Origin: Platycnemis pennipes
Lineage: Eukaryota > Arthropoda > Insecta > Odonata > Platycnemididae
Direction of reading: 5' to 3'
DNA: 64,000 nt
Assembly: GCA_933228895.1 (NCBI GenBank)
Contig: OW121846.1
Span: 5,177,915 to 5,241,914 of the forward strand
In this document: positions 1 to 10,979 of the stretch, piece by piece
Layout: the number at the start of each line of letters is the position of its first letter
Position numbering within the stretch: the stretch's first letter is position 1
Made by a program: the position numbers and the translations under genes
The notes under the pieces: model-generated
What the model saw: only the letters and a program-made list of their open reading frames with translations
The model's database searches: none
What the model was told of the DNA's origin: nothing

Positions 1-53
1 TAGAATAAAATTAAGAAAAAAAGCTCACTTTACCGTATCAAAATAACTATTAC

Positions 54-623
54 CTAAAATCTTATTATCAAGTCTTCTTCAGTTCTTGTAATTCTTGAGG
101 AAACAAGAGAATTATGAAAGAATCTCCTTGCCGGTTTCCCATCGTTAGTGTTTCCGTAACCGGGCCTCGGCTTATCTACTAATAACCCCACTTCTGTTTT
201 GAACTCCTCCTGAATTCTTTTCTTATTCCTTTCAACTACTCTCTTTTCTTCTTCTCCACGCACTTGCCACTTCATCACGGGAAGTCGGTATCCTAAATGC
301 AGAAGGCACTCAAACATGCGAATCCAAGCATGCAGCGTAGATAGTCCAAATCTTAAATGTGATTCGTTTAATTTCATTTTTCGAATGGCTTCAATGTTGT
401 TGAAATTTTTGGCTGAGACCCCACACAAGTAACACCTTAGGGATGATGAAGTCGCGGAAGCAGCATCACAAACTTTTCCATTTATCATCGTCAGCAACAT
501 TTCATGTCGGACTTTTAAAACCTTTCCGCTGGCAGACGTAGAAGTAAAGTCCAAGCCGTTGATTTGTTTCTCGACACGTTTTATTTCCTGAGTGATCACG
601 CCAACATTTTCATGGATCAACTG
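54..623 (-). pseudogene. Transib 1 transposase (RAG1-like), central part
   Basis: This is the zinc-binding and central part of a Transib-type DNA transposase, the family from which the RAG1 recombinase is thought to derive. Seen: an open frame reading QLIHENVGVI at its start, then MINGKVC, a Cys-x-x-Cys pair (CYLCG), LHAWIRMFECLLH, and GLLVDKPRPG, ending near RRFFHNS...LIIRF. By alignment from memory with RAG1, the CYLCG pair matches the Cys727/Cys730 zinc ligands, and the Asn of MINGK sits where the second catalytic Asp (Asp708) is expected, so this copy is probably inactive. The frame stops at the left edge beside AG|GTAATA, which could be a splice donor; the C-terminal part with the catalytic Glu would lie outside the window. 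It continues upstream at 2294-2388 and 8212-9105 once two inserted elements are removed. Confidence 0.8.
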
Positions 624-841
624 TAAGGGTGGATTGCAAGAACGAGGCTCAAACCGTGGTTTAGACGGCGTCTTCATGAGCCGCGACCTGGACGCGATCT
701 TCCTTCCGCTTGCATAAACAAGGTTTCGTCGCGGTCTATGAAAACCGCGGCCTGTCGTTGTTGATTATGTGGCAACGCTGACTACTGTCATTTGTTTCCC
801 GAAAAGCAATTGTAAGCTCCTTAGCGACGTAAATAAACACC

Positions 842-1057
842 GTGAACTTCAGTTTGGATGCGTGTGAGTATCTAGTGAAAATGTGCAGTGGACGAAACGA
901 AAACTTTTCGCTGGAAGAGAAGCTGCTCCTGATTTCTATTATATCAGAGTATGTAATACTAGAGAGTAAGGCGTATTACGCGACCACGTTGGATAGGGAA
1001 AAGGAGGAATTGAAAGATATTTGTGGAAAGTATAATGCCAACAACCCAAAAGTGTAA
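842..1057 (+). pseudogene. Myb/SANT-like accessory protein of Harbinger, N-terminal fragment
   Basis: The 71-residue frame resembles the start of the Myb/SANT-like DNA-binding domain that Harbinger elements encode as a second protein, which helps bring the transposase to the DNA ends. Visible traits are an acidic, helix-rich stretch with FSLEEKLLLISIISEY followed by a second helix ending EELKDICGKYNA, the usual spacing of the first two helices. The expected third helix and the rest of the protein are missing, because the frame stops at NNPKV. A downstream AATAAAT near 1270 could be a polyadenylation signal. Family assignment rests on the pattern and on the element context; alone it would be weak. 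Confidence 0.55.
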
Positions 1058-1629
1058 TGCATTTCAATGAACTGGACTTTTATGTAAGGAAAGAAAACTT
1101 TTTAAAAGAAGCGAAGAATTTGCTTGTGAAGTGACTTAATTATCAAGGCAGTTAAGTTATTATTTTTGTGGCTGTAACCAGTTTATTCCTTATTTTGTAG
1201 TTATATTTTTTGATTGTACGTCTTGTGATTATGTATGTGTCGAGTGAACATTAAACGCCAAAAAAATGAATAAATAACCCCATTTTCGACCTATTATTTG
1301 TACGCAGATTGAATAATATCCCTTTATATTGACGTATGTCTGGGCAGGAAATTTTAATATGCGTGTAGTCCAGAGAATCAATGTCAGGGAAGTTGTTCCT
1401 AATAAAATTATGTATCTAATAAATCGATTAGTTCTGTGTTAACTCCATACATTTTCCGAAAAGCAGTAGCGAAAATATTTAGAGGTTTTTCCCATAGGTT
1501 AATAGCATAGAATGGGAAATTTCACTAAATTTGGACCACGATTTTAAATCATCAATCAACTGTACAAGCACAACCTATTTATCGTTATTTTTTATTAACG
1601 TTACTTCACATTTCAAATGTAATTCATGC

Positions 1630-2100
1630 CCACCCTGATAAGAGAGAAAATTCAGCTATCACATCATGTAATTCTGCGGTAATTAAGGGGAAATTGGTAA
1701 TATTTAGCTACAATGAGCTTCGCGTACATTCATGAAGCACCTCAAAGCCGTTGATTCATGAACACCAATCTGATCCCCTAAAGCCTTAAAACAAAACTTG
1801 CAGTGGCGAAAGACCCTAATTACATTAGCAATTGAATAATTGGTGGCACTTGGAATCCCCAGCGGTCCGTCGAAAGTCTAATATGATAGTTCGTTTCTCC
1901 CAATAGCTGATGAGTTACTTCTTTATTAAATATTTACCTCTGTTCAAACTCTGAATCGATGTATGATAAAAATAGATCACTTCGGTCCCTAATTAATCTG
2001 TTTATCCTTATTGGTGGAACGTCAGCATCCTCAATATCTGTAATTTCTTCTATTTCCTCCGCCTCGCGAACGTCAAAAAGTGCAGGCCGGCCATGTTTGG
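1630..2100 (-). pseudogene. Harbinger transposase relic
   Basis: Minus-strand remains of the Harbinger DDE transposase. A first exon covers about 1934-2100 (acidic stretch EEIEEITDIEDAD, then INRLIRDRSDLF and YIDSEFEQR) and ends at AGAG|GTAAAT, a plausible splice donor. Further downstream, about 1720-1820, a frame with KALGDQIGVHESTALRCF matches the helix-turn-helix stretch that precedes the catalytic core, and around 1630-1680 a degraded EFSLLSGW stretch falls where the family has the FP.V.G.IDGTH motif with the first Asp. The rest of the catalytic core is absent. It is read in several frames and is certainly not functional. Confidence 0.55.
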
Positions 2101-2293
2101 TGTCTCTCGCGATCGCAGACCGCGGCTTAAACCTACCCAGCAGGAGGTTCGGGAATTGGCGGCTTTTGAACCGCGGTTTAGACGGCGTCTGACGTAAAAC
2201 TCGTTCATGCAAGCAAAAAACCGCGGTTTCGGCCATTTTCCCTAGCCACCGTCTAAACCGTGGTTTAAACCTCGTTCTTGCAATCCACCCTAA

Positions 2294-2388
2294 GTGTATA
2301 GGCCTACAGTATCGAGGAGATGAAGGACGGGGATTCTGCCACACAATGACTTTTTTCTTACTCTCAACTAAATCAACAGCCAAGTGCA
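2294..2388 (-). pseudogene. Transib 1 transposase, short middle segment
   Basis: This roughly 95-bp stretch encodes HLAVDLVESKKK followed by WQNPRPSSPRYCRPIHL. It is the piece of the Transib transposase between the first catalytic Asp region (8212-9105) and the central part (54-623). The NPRPSS.RYCRPI motif corresponds to the region of RAG1 that reads AKPNSELCCKPL. It lies alone between the Harbinger element on its left and element Z on its right. On the right, removing Z leaves VPL joined to HLAVDL in frame if the duplication is 2 bp (CA). Confidence 0.8.
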
Positions 2389-2399
2389 CCCTTACGAAA

Positions 2400-2740
2400 A
2401 AGTAGTACTGGAAGTACTGGAAAAAAATAGTATTGGGAAGTACTCGTGTACTATTTTCACGGAGGTGAGTACTATAGTATTGGAAGTATTGAAGAAAACT
2501 AGTACTCGTGTACTAGAGGTAGTACACAGAACTAGTACTCATGGAAGTATTGGGAAGTAGTACTCGTGTACTAGAGGTAGTACTCGTGTACTAGAGGTAG
2601 TACACGTAACTAGTACTCGTGGAAGTATTGGGAAGTAGTACTAGTGTACTGGAGGTAGTACACAGAACTAGTACTTGTGGAAGTATTGGGAAGCAGAACT
2701 CGTGTAATAGAGGTGGTGCACAAAACTAGTACATACATAC
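2400..2740. repeat. Left AGTACT-rich subterminal array of element Z
   Basis: About ten copies of the palindrome-like AGTACT/AGTATT site are spaced within variants of AGTACTCGTGTACTAGAGG, in part as direct repeats of about 20-45 bp. The matching array on the right end (7830-8200) uses the same sites. Such arrays commonly serve as transposase binding sites in other elements; that role is inferred here. Confidence 0.8.
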
Positions 2741-2905
2741 CCCTATTGGAACTTACTCATAAGTCTCGTAAGATATTTTCTCATAAGAAATTGGTAATGA
2801 GATCTTATGAGAAATTTTCTCATAAGATTTTGGGCGGGGAACCGTTCCAGGGGGAACCACCCTGGAACCATTCCAGGGGGATCAGTTCCCTGCAGTTCTC
2901 TTGAG
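2740..2905. repeat. Nested palindromes inside element Z
   Basis: Two families of self-complementary sequence lie next to each other: CTCATAAGA / TCTTATGAG units between 2755 and 2830, and GGTTCCAGGG / CCCTGGAACC units between 2838 and 2880. Both could form hairpins. No coding capacity is credible here. Nothing further is recognised from 2905 to about 4150, which is AT-rich and has no convincing open frame. Confidence 0.6.
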
Positions 2906-4149
2906 AGAATGACTAAAAATTAATTGTAATTACAAAAAAACCTATAAACTGCTCCTGGAGATACGTCCTGGAACTCCCACCTACTCCTACTCCAAAAAAC
3001 TGAGGAACTAGAGAAAGCTGAAATAAAACATAACACGACTTCGGATCGGATATAGCATATCACACTTAATTTGATTCGGCATAATTTGGCACATGCCCAC
3101 TATACACATAACTCGACCGAACTAAACCGTGAACGTCTAGCGTTTCTTGATGTCACGCAACAAATTCACAATTTTAGTAACCCTTATGCGAGTTAAAATT
3201 TTAAACAAACAGGACAGTTTATAAATCTATAATATATTTATTGACACTACTTCCAGTTTCAATAATTGTATTCACTTGCCTTTGTAACACATAAGATTCC
3301 AAATCTGAGGCATAAGCTCAAAAATAACCAATGTGACAACAACAATACTAAATAAACCACATGGCACGAGAATGAAAAGCTGTGATCGAGCTTGCTTAAT
3401 GCATAAGATTTTATTTTAATGGTTGATCAAAGTGTTCAACAACCAGAAGTTTTTTTTTTAAATAACGCTCCTCTAAAAAGTGAAACTATATTTTTCCAAC
3501 GGGGAGTTCATTTAAATATCATCGAAAGTCGTCACTGCACTGTCACAACACAAAAAATATTCACGTTCATCATGTAGCTGAATGATGATCTGAATTCTCA
3601 TTGGATCATTCCGAATGTTTCAAGTTTATGACTTTAATGTGCCTGAAAAATGATAAATACAGTCAATTCCGGAGTCAGCAATTCAAAAAGACTGCATGGA
3701 AAGCAGGTGAAAACAATTACAAATTCGTTCAACACAATCGCTTGTCATAACGATCATTTACTCACCGTAATGTCATTGTCCATTAGAATTTAAAAGTAAG
3801 CTTCCATGATCACTAATTACAAGAAAACGTAATTACTTGGGGAGATAATTCCTTATCACGTTTCTCGCTATGATGACAGCCATTTTGAATTTCGAAGTGG
3901 TCTTGCAATTAATCGATAGTAGTCTGTTCGATATTGGTCGATACAACGATACAACCAACCGGATACAACTTTCCACAAACCGCGAACTATAAAAATGTGA
4001 ATATTCACGTTAAAATTACTCGTGGGCACGAAAGTTGTTATTTATGGTTTATAACTGTTCTTTTTAAGAAAGGAGTTTCCTATAATTTATTTTAACTGAA
4101 CGGGATTACCGTTCTGACACCTTTGGTCTTCTAGAAATGGGGATGAGTG

Positions 4150-4440
4150 TAGATTGGAGGCTTTAAAGATGTATAGGAGGATGGAGAAAGTGAGCTCAAG
4201 AATAATTTGATACTATCTTTCTTTAACCTGAGCTGGATGTGACAAAATTACACTGTCTTCCCCCAGCTACGCTGGGATGGAAGACAAATGAGAATGCTGT
4301 AAATGGTTGGGGAAGAGCGGAATCTGTTGGGGGTGATTCAAAGAGAATAGAAAAAGTGGATGGAAGAGATGGGTCGTGGGAAGTTAAAAAATGTTATTGA
4401 AGGAAGAATCGCGTCTGGCTTCTGGATGGCAGGAAGATTA
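4150..4440 (+). pseudogene. Possible RTE-type LINE 3' fragment
   Basis: Short, frame-shifted stretches read like the very C-terminal region of an RTE-type reverse transcriptase: MYRRMEKVS near 4170 and GRGKLKNVIEGRI near 4375-4415, comparable to the YRRMLK and IVEGKVNGK parts of the RTE copy at 37098-40441. No reverse-transcriptase motif is present. It sits in element Z just left of the piggyBac. The call is weak because the matches are short. Confidence 0.35.
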
Positions 4441-4462
4441 TGAGCCAAATAAATGTATTTAA

Positions 4463-7400
4463 CCCTTTAACGCCGGAATTATTTTTTTTCCTCCGATTTT
4501 TTTCCTCTTTTCAGGAGTTGATCATCATTGTATGTAATGCTTATATCCCAAATATTATAGAAATATGTACAGTGGTTTCATGGAAATGACCTGTGTCCAT
4601 ATGATCACGCTAGGCGGATACCGTAGCAATAGCATCCCCGCTCGCGTACATTCAATTCTTCAAATAATCACTAACTTTATCTTGCTCCCCGGATAAAGGC
4701 TTTGAAATAATTTACCCAATTGATTTTTCAAGTTATATTTATTGATTTTTTTGAACATTAGGATTTATTGTATAAACAAATTATGCAAATATATATTTCA
4801 AAAATACATAAACGTATTGTGAACAGTAAAGAAATTCATTTTTTATGAAATTTTGCAAAACATGGTACACACAGCCCTAAATCACATTTTACACATTGGG
4901 TACCAATAGTACTTTGGCAATATTCACCTGCACAGCGGCGTTGATTGCATGGTTCAATCAAATGGCCAATACCGTCAAGGCGAATTTCGTCACTTGCTCG
5001 GGCATGGATACAACTATTCCTTGACTTCAAAGGCCGCCCTACACTAAGAGGAGGATTTTTGTATTTTGTCAGATACATTTGGACGATGCTGCGACGAAAC
5101 TGTAATTGTGAGAGCGTTTTTCCTGACTTCCTATGGAGAACTCACGCATTGTTCAATGACACGTCCACTAGCCATGTGAATATGCACCACCACAATTTTT
5201 TTACCTCTTATCCCTATTCTGTAGTAGGACACATTCTCGTCCATTCTGTCTGTTCCCCCCATGTAACGGTTGTACTCCGAAATCACTGATGGGCGAGGAA
5301 TGCGAACAGTCCTCTTTTCTGCCCGTGAAAATCGCGGCACAAAAGCTACGGGCTGAATGCTATGGCAGATAGTAACCACGCGGACTGTGGAATTGTCTAC
5401 CCACTTGACCAAAAGGATGTCGTCCTCCTTACTGAGGCATTTCCCATAAAAACCCCTTTGTTTCTTACGTATTTCGGTGGATGGCATTATTGGACAGTCT
5501 TTTGGAATACGGTTTTCGCTAATAGTTCCTGTGGCTCCATAACCCCTCGACCTAAGCTCTTTTAGAAGTTCAAACCGGTAAATAAATTATCAAAATATAG
5601 TTTATAGGCAAAGTTCCTTCCTTTTTCTTGAGAAATTTCGTCCAGCATTTGTAGAAGAGGAGTAGCGCATTTCCCTGCCATATTCCCATATTCGGAATTT
5701 GATGCAGGGTTTCTACCTTGATAAACCTCAAAGTTCACTAAATATCCGGCAGTGGTATTTAAAGACCATACTTTGTAGCCAAATCTAATAGGCTTGCCGC
5801 GTAGGAACTGTTTACACGTGTGTCGTCCAAATTATTCAACCATGCACTCATCAAAATCCAGGTGCTCCTGAGGGCGGAACATAGCTATAAATCGGTTTTT
5901 CACCATAGGTATTCGTAATTGGCCTTAGCTTCCACAGTTTGTCTTCTGCATTAGGCTGGGAATTATTTGCACAGTGTAAAAACCTAGTTATTTGTAAAAA
6001 TCTATCCCGGTGTACAGCATTCACAACAAATACTTTTCGTAAGTCACCAGATGAATCCCAGTAATCACGTTTACTGGGAAAATTATAACCCGAGAGGATC
6101 AAAATTCCCAGGAAGACCTTCATTTCACCAGATGTTATATTCAAATTACGAAAATTCTGCAATGCGGCATTATATGTTGACTGCGAAATTAGGAAGTCAA
6201 TTAATTCATCATCAAATATCAACTCGAAAATTTCAGTCGGCGAATTCTCACAGATTTCACAATAATTTGCGTCCGGAAATAATGAGTTTTTTTACACAAA
6301 GATCTTCATCTCTCCAAGTAGTCAATGCTCGTTTCACCTTCTTCCTCTTTGAGTTTACCCGTTTGTAACTCGTCACGAGTCCATCATTTTCACATTCCCC
6401 TCGTTGAGTACTCAATAATATTTCAGCATCCGCTCGAAGTTGACGACCGGACAGATTATCTATGAAGCCACCACCAGCCTCCTCCGCTGAATCTTCATCA
6501 GATAACACGTTACTCTCCTGAGGTTCTATGTAGATGCCTAAAATTTCATCCTTGTCATCTTCCAGTGCTGATAGAACTTCTTGAAGAGTCATTCCTCTAA
6601 AAACAGACGCGTTGAATCAATAATCTGGAATCATTTCAATTATAATTGCCGTAGTAAATTCAAGCATACTTACCTATTACAGTTCATTGTCTCCTATGCA
6701 CGCGTATCCCACTCCTCAAGTTCAATATTGAATATAAAGCGAGTGACGGTGATATAGCTCCGCTTTTAAGTAGAAGAAAAGAGCGTCTACCTCCTCAATG
6801 TACCCTCATATTAACGAAATTTCAGTCGAATCGTTGTACAAAGAAAAAAAACCGTGAATCACTGTAGAAATCCACACTCTGGTTTCATGGCTTTCTAACT
6901 GATATTGATACATAATAGTATTGCATGACTTATTTTATTACTAGCTACATTGTAAAATAGCACCTGGATATAATTTGTAGGGACGCTTCAGCCGAGAGTA
7001 TTTACAGTTGTGAAAATGTGCAACAAAATGACTTCACTACAGACTCGCTATACAATGATCGGTACACAATTCTTCTCTCGCAACCATAAAGTGAAAAGAA
7101 TAACCTAATAGATATAATACACCAGCGCCTTATTACATTGTCCCGAATGAGAAATATCTTAATACCTTTATCGAAAAAAGCGTTCGTAACGCTGCCTTCC
7201 TCGTGGAACCCTATTGACACGGTATCGGCCTAGCGTGATCATACGATCACGGGTAATATTTCTTCTAAATAATATTATTATTTATAAAAATTTTATAACA
7301 ATATTCATCTGTATGGTATATTGTAGTATTCTTAGCACATTTACAGAAATGTATCAGAATTTGAAGAAAAATATTGTTGTACTATGTAGTAAACTGAAGT

Positions 7401-7624
7401 CATGCATTCACGCGGAGTAGTTGGGGGAAGACCGTTACTTTGAGAAAGCTGCGTATCAAAAACGTTCAGTTGGAATGACTTAATATTTCGTCTTTTGGAC
7501 GATACATATATCAAGATATTATTACCAAAAACGCATAACGAAAATATGAGAAATGCGGGAAGGAGGGTTATGTAGAGCAAGAAATGTTTGCTGTGATCAT
7601 ATGAACACGCTAGGCGTTAAAGGG
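4463..7624. mobile_element. piggyBac element 1
   Basis: The 3162-bp element has perfect 12-bp inverted repeats, CCCTTTAACGCC at the left and its complement at the right, and is flanked by TTAA on both sides (4459-4462 and 7625-7628), the hallmark of piggyBac. Just inside, copies of a GATCATATGA..ACGCTAGGCG-like motif occur in inverted orientation at about 4596-4616 and 7594-7613, with a related copy near 7232-7253. It holds a broken transposase gene on the minus strand. It is inserted within element Z. Confidence 0.92.
4836..6592 (-). pseudogene. piggyBac transposase 1, disrupted
   Basis: The gene would encode the cut-and-paste transposase of piggyBac element 1. The start (ATG at 6590-6592) opens an acidic N-terminus with EDDKDEILGIY, followed in another frame by the conserved IFDDELIDFLI and the ITSGEMKVFLGILILSGY stretch with YWDSS and RDRFLQITRFLHCANNS (5851-6222). 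The core continues in yet another frame (about 5560-5840: GKPIRFGYKVW, YFDNLFTG) and then at 5131-5487 with YNRYMGGTDRMDENVSYYRI. The C-terminal cysteine-rich domain is at 4836-5078 (CNQRRCAGEYC, C..C..C). At least three frame changes and several stops separate these parts. The element ends are better preserved than the gene. Confidence 0.88.
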
Positions 7625-7829
7625 TTAAGGAAGCGAGTACAAGTAAAACATCAAAAATGTACCTGAAAGGTGGATAACCATTACGTGAATTGATAGTATT
7701 GGTTCATCCTAATGTGAAATAAAAATGATTAGCATTGTGATTTGGAAACCAATACTAGACATAATAGGTTCAATACTCAATATATCATGGTATCAAAGAG
7801 TAGTACCTACACACCTATTATTGTGATTA

Positions 7830-8200
7830 CTTCTTCTTCCAATACTTACCGACAATGAAGTATTGGTGCCAAACGGGCTAGTACACAATGTTAGTATTGT
7901 GAATATTTCTCCATCCAGTACTTGCCTACATTGAAGTACTGGAGTCACAGACTAGTACACGATGCTAGTATTGTGAATACTTCTCCATCCAGTACTTGCC
8001 GACATTGAAGTACTGGTGCCACGGACTAGTACATGATGCTAGTATTGTGAATACTTCCCTGCTGAGTACTACATTCAGTGATCCCAATACTAAGTATTGA
8101 ATTTTGAGTACTGGGGGGCAGAATCTAATACTATAGTACTGAGATTCATGTACTTAGTATTCGGGTCTGTGTACTTAGTATTGGGCTCTGTGTACTACTT
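7830..8200. repeat. Right AGTACT-rich subterminal array of element Z
   Basis: Repeated units of about 75-80 bp carry AGTACT, AGTATT and AGTACAC sites (for example CTAGTATTGTGAATACTTC three times between about 7890 and 8055). The array is the counterpart of the left one at 2400-2740, ending in the terminal repeat at 8211. The spurious open frames here have no recognisable product. Confidence 0.78.
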
Positions 8201-8211
8201 TTTTGTAAGGG

Positions 8212-9105
8212 CAGTGGTACAAACGATGTCACGAACATGCTTGCATCAGTGCACGATGCTTTCTGAAAGGTTTGCTTGTATTCGGTTAGTCCCGTGCCAT
8301 CACATCCCCAGTTTGAAATCAGCTTCAAATTGAGAAGTTGGGAGGAGGAAAGCGTATTTATTACATCTTCTTGCACAGCAACAATGCGACAGATAGTGTG
8401 ATCTAACAAGCACTGCAAATCCACTTTCGCACTGTTTTCTCTTATTTCAATCCCTTCTGGGTAGCACCTTTTTTTAGCCTCGGTCACTGATTCATAGTTA
8501 GGAAAAATTCTACTATTGCAAGTCATTGCCATGGACCTAACCACATTATACTGCCTCTTTGTCAGCTTGCCTTCAATCAACATTGATAATGCATGATCAC
8601 TGGAGAGTTGGGAGGTGAACTCTTTCCTCTCTCGGCATGCTTTCCGGTATTTGCTCGCTCTAGTGGGGGTTGTTGCCGTCACTTCCTTAACCACTTGTGC
8701 AGCTTCAAACTTGCCAGATGCTCGTAGGCTCATATGCGTGGCAAATGCAAGGCTAGAAGTTTTCACTTCAGTACGCAATGTTTCGGTCTTCCTTCTCCTT
8801 GACCGTTCACTACTCACTTCGAAGGCAACCTCTGGACGACCGCCCGCAAATGGCTGTGGCGCGATGTTATTTACTGGCAGACTTATTTCTTCATCCAGCC
8901 ATTTCATATTTTTTCTTTGAAAATACTCCTTATACCTATGAGATAACTGCCACCTAGACTTAACTTCGTAACTAATTCTAGCCAGAAATATCTTTATTTC
9001 CATGGGTAGCTCGGTGTAAGCTGTCCTTCTTTTGATGCACTCGCTCAATTGGAAGCACCTTTCCTCATAAGTGGCTGACGGGCAAAACATCACAGCATCG
9101 GCCAT
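8212..9105 (-). pseudogene. Transib 1 transposase (RAG1-like), N-terminal part
   Basis: The frame starts at ATG 9103-9105, preceded by CAG|GCTC that may be a splice acceptor. Seen in order: a basic N-terminal helix-rich part (to about residue 75), the family motif GGRPEVAFE followed by SERSRRRKTETLR, the conserved ATTPTRASKYRKA stretch, a region with MLIEGKLTKRQYNVVRSM, AKKRCYPEGIEI, LLDHTICRI, and finally WGCDGTGLTEYKQTF. By memory-based alignment, the Asp of CDGTG is the first catalytic residue, equal to Asp600 of RAG1. The frame breaks at SFVPL where element Z enters. With the pieces at 2294-2388 and 54-623 it makes about 520 residues of an otherwise continuous frame, so loss of function came mainly by insertion. 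Confidence 0.82.
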
Positions 9106-10975
9106 CTCTTTCCTTTTTATTAATATGTGACTGCATTTTGAGCCTGAAAATTAATATTACCGAAGTTAATGACCGGAAATTGAAAGCGAGAAAATTAAAA
9201 ACGCAATAATCCGCGAGAAAATGAGCTGTGCATCTATTACAACAAATTCCATGTGCGACCAGAGTGGCAGATATTGGCAGCTAATTTTTTCGTAGCTTCA
9301 TATTAGATATAATAGGCTATAACATGACGCCAATTTGAGCTCCGAATACAACTAAATTGATAACTTTATGTCTACATGCATTTTGAAAACTAGTTTTTAT
9401 GTGATGACTTATGCATAAATATTTATAACAAAATTATTCAACAATAAACGTGGTCTTTAGCAACATAATTTCGTTCCACTAACCTCCAGGTATTGAATCC
9501 ATACTGAGTTTATCACTCGGATGTCCGTTTTCCACTTAAAAGTAGCACTTGAACTTTCCACTCAGTTTTCCGCAAACACGTGTTACCGACAAAACTCCCC
9601 AAAAGAGACTGCTGTCTGCACGCAGTGAAATCCTAGCGGAAGTTTTGGACCGTGCCATTAGCATATCCCAGGTCACCCAGCTTAGGGTTGCACTCGTCAT
9701 AAAACCTTCAAAACACATTTCACTTTTAGGGTTTTGGCCAGGAATTTCGGAAAATTTGCCACTGTGGGTCCGTGTGATTGCAAGCGGCGGATGTAACGTT
9801 GCTATAAAAAATAACGCGTTCGAGGTCTCCAGAAATGGATTCAACCAATGATTAGCAAGGTCCTCGGACGCAATCCCCGGGAAAGAGTTTCAAGTGACAT
9901 GCGTTATTCGGAGCATAATACATGTAGCACATTATCACTCCTTTTGATCAGACATATCGTTAGATATCCAATACCATTAAAAACCAAATAAAAATAGCTA
10001 GGCAATTGAATACCTATATGTCATTTAATTTTTAAAATTATCCAATTAAGTAAGCATGAAATTTTTTGCAGAACAAAAACGAATAATGTCATCTTGATCC
10101 GATACACTACACGGTATATGGAAAAGAATAGGAATCTCACTACGATACTGTGGGAGCTATGTCAGATCCCACGAAATCACAGTATTATTCATAACTAGTG
10201 AACTTTTTTAACTTACGCTAGGAAAGAAATTTAGTTTTGCATAATACCTTGGGTGGATCACTACTGACAGCATAGCACTTAACAATTCAGGAAATTTTGT
10301 AGCACAAAGGTATGCCTCATTAAAGAAGAACGGTATGTTAAATAAAACAAACTCGACATGCAGTGAACAAACCCTAGGGCATTTTAATGTAATACTATTA
10401 TTATATTAGAGCGTTGATATAAGATAATTTTGGTGCGAAAAAATGTCAAATTTGTCGTTAGCATAAGTTACAGTAAATCATTGTTAATATGACCTTAGAC
10501 CAAGCTTGAGATACGCGCATAATTAATGTAAACAACTTCTGCACTGGTGAAAATATAATTTTATTAGGGTAAAAACTCATTTAAGGACATAAATATGACA
10601 AAAATGAAAATATCTATACAATCAGCATGGGATGATTGGGAAGTTAAGTACTGCACATTCCTCAACACCTTGAGCAGTACACCGTACATATTAACTTATC
10701 ATAACTGACCATAAATTAACGTTTAAGTTTTATGTAACTCACCATCGTGAGTGCACCAATTGTTATGACAGGTTAGGACCATTCTATACACGTTTCACTC
10801 AAATGACAGCATTATCCATACGTACTCACAATCGTATACAAAGCTCAATAAATAAATTTGGAACGCCGTGTGAAGCCTTCAGATTTGTCAAACCGATTTA
10901 ACGCCAATACGTACACTTCAGAGACACAAAAGGAAGTAGAACACCTTATTAGTTAAGCATTTCACAGTCACTGGG
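9106..10975. other. Unassigned AT-rich stretch
   Basis: This stretch holds no gene I can support. Frames of about 100 residues at 9536-9851 lie on both strands over the same bases, with no recognisable motif, and look like chance. It may include the upstream part of Transib 1, but I could not find the element's right end. Confidence 0.5.
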
Positions 10976-10979
10976 TACT

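Larger units (their letters stand above)
627..2290. mobile_element. PIF/Harbinger DNA transposon, degraded
   Basis: The element is bounded by inverted repeats of about 43 bp that start GGGTGGATTGCAAGAACGAG on the left and end with the complement on the right. It is flanked by the 3-bp duplication TAA (624-626 and 2291-2293), as expected for Harbinger elements. Subterminal blocks repeat an ACCGCGGTTTAGACGG-like motif. It carries the two genes usual for this superfamily, a Myb/SANT-like protein (plus) and a transposase (minus), both shortened. Removing the element and one TAA joins the Transib reading frame exactly (PIHL followed by QLIHE), which fixes both the boundaries and the order of insertion. 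Confidence 0.88.
2389..8211. mobile_element. Element Z, unclassified TIR element with AGTACT arrays
   Basis: The element begins CCCTTACGAAAAAGTAGTAC and ends with the near-complement (one mismatch), giving 20-bp terminal inverted repeats. Both ends continue into dense arrays of AGTACT-like sites. It interrupts the Transib frame; the frame is restored if the whole stretch and a 2-bp CA duplication are removed. After subtracting the piggyBac inside it, Z is about 2.7 kb and shows no transposase of its own, so it looks non-autonomous. The TIR and the very short duplication do not match a superfamily I can name. Confidence 0.65.

Noticed and set aside
2677..2904. 75-residue frame in element Z
   Set aside because: It is formed by repeated AGTACT units and palindromes and ends in them.
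9536..9851. Two frames of about 100 residues on opposite strands
   Set aside because: Both cover the same bases, neither has a recognisable motif, splice context or neighbour.
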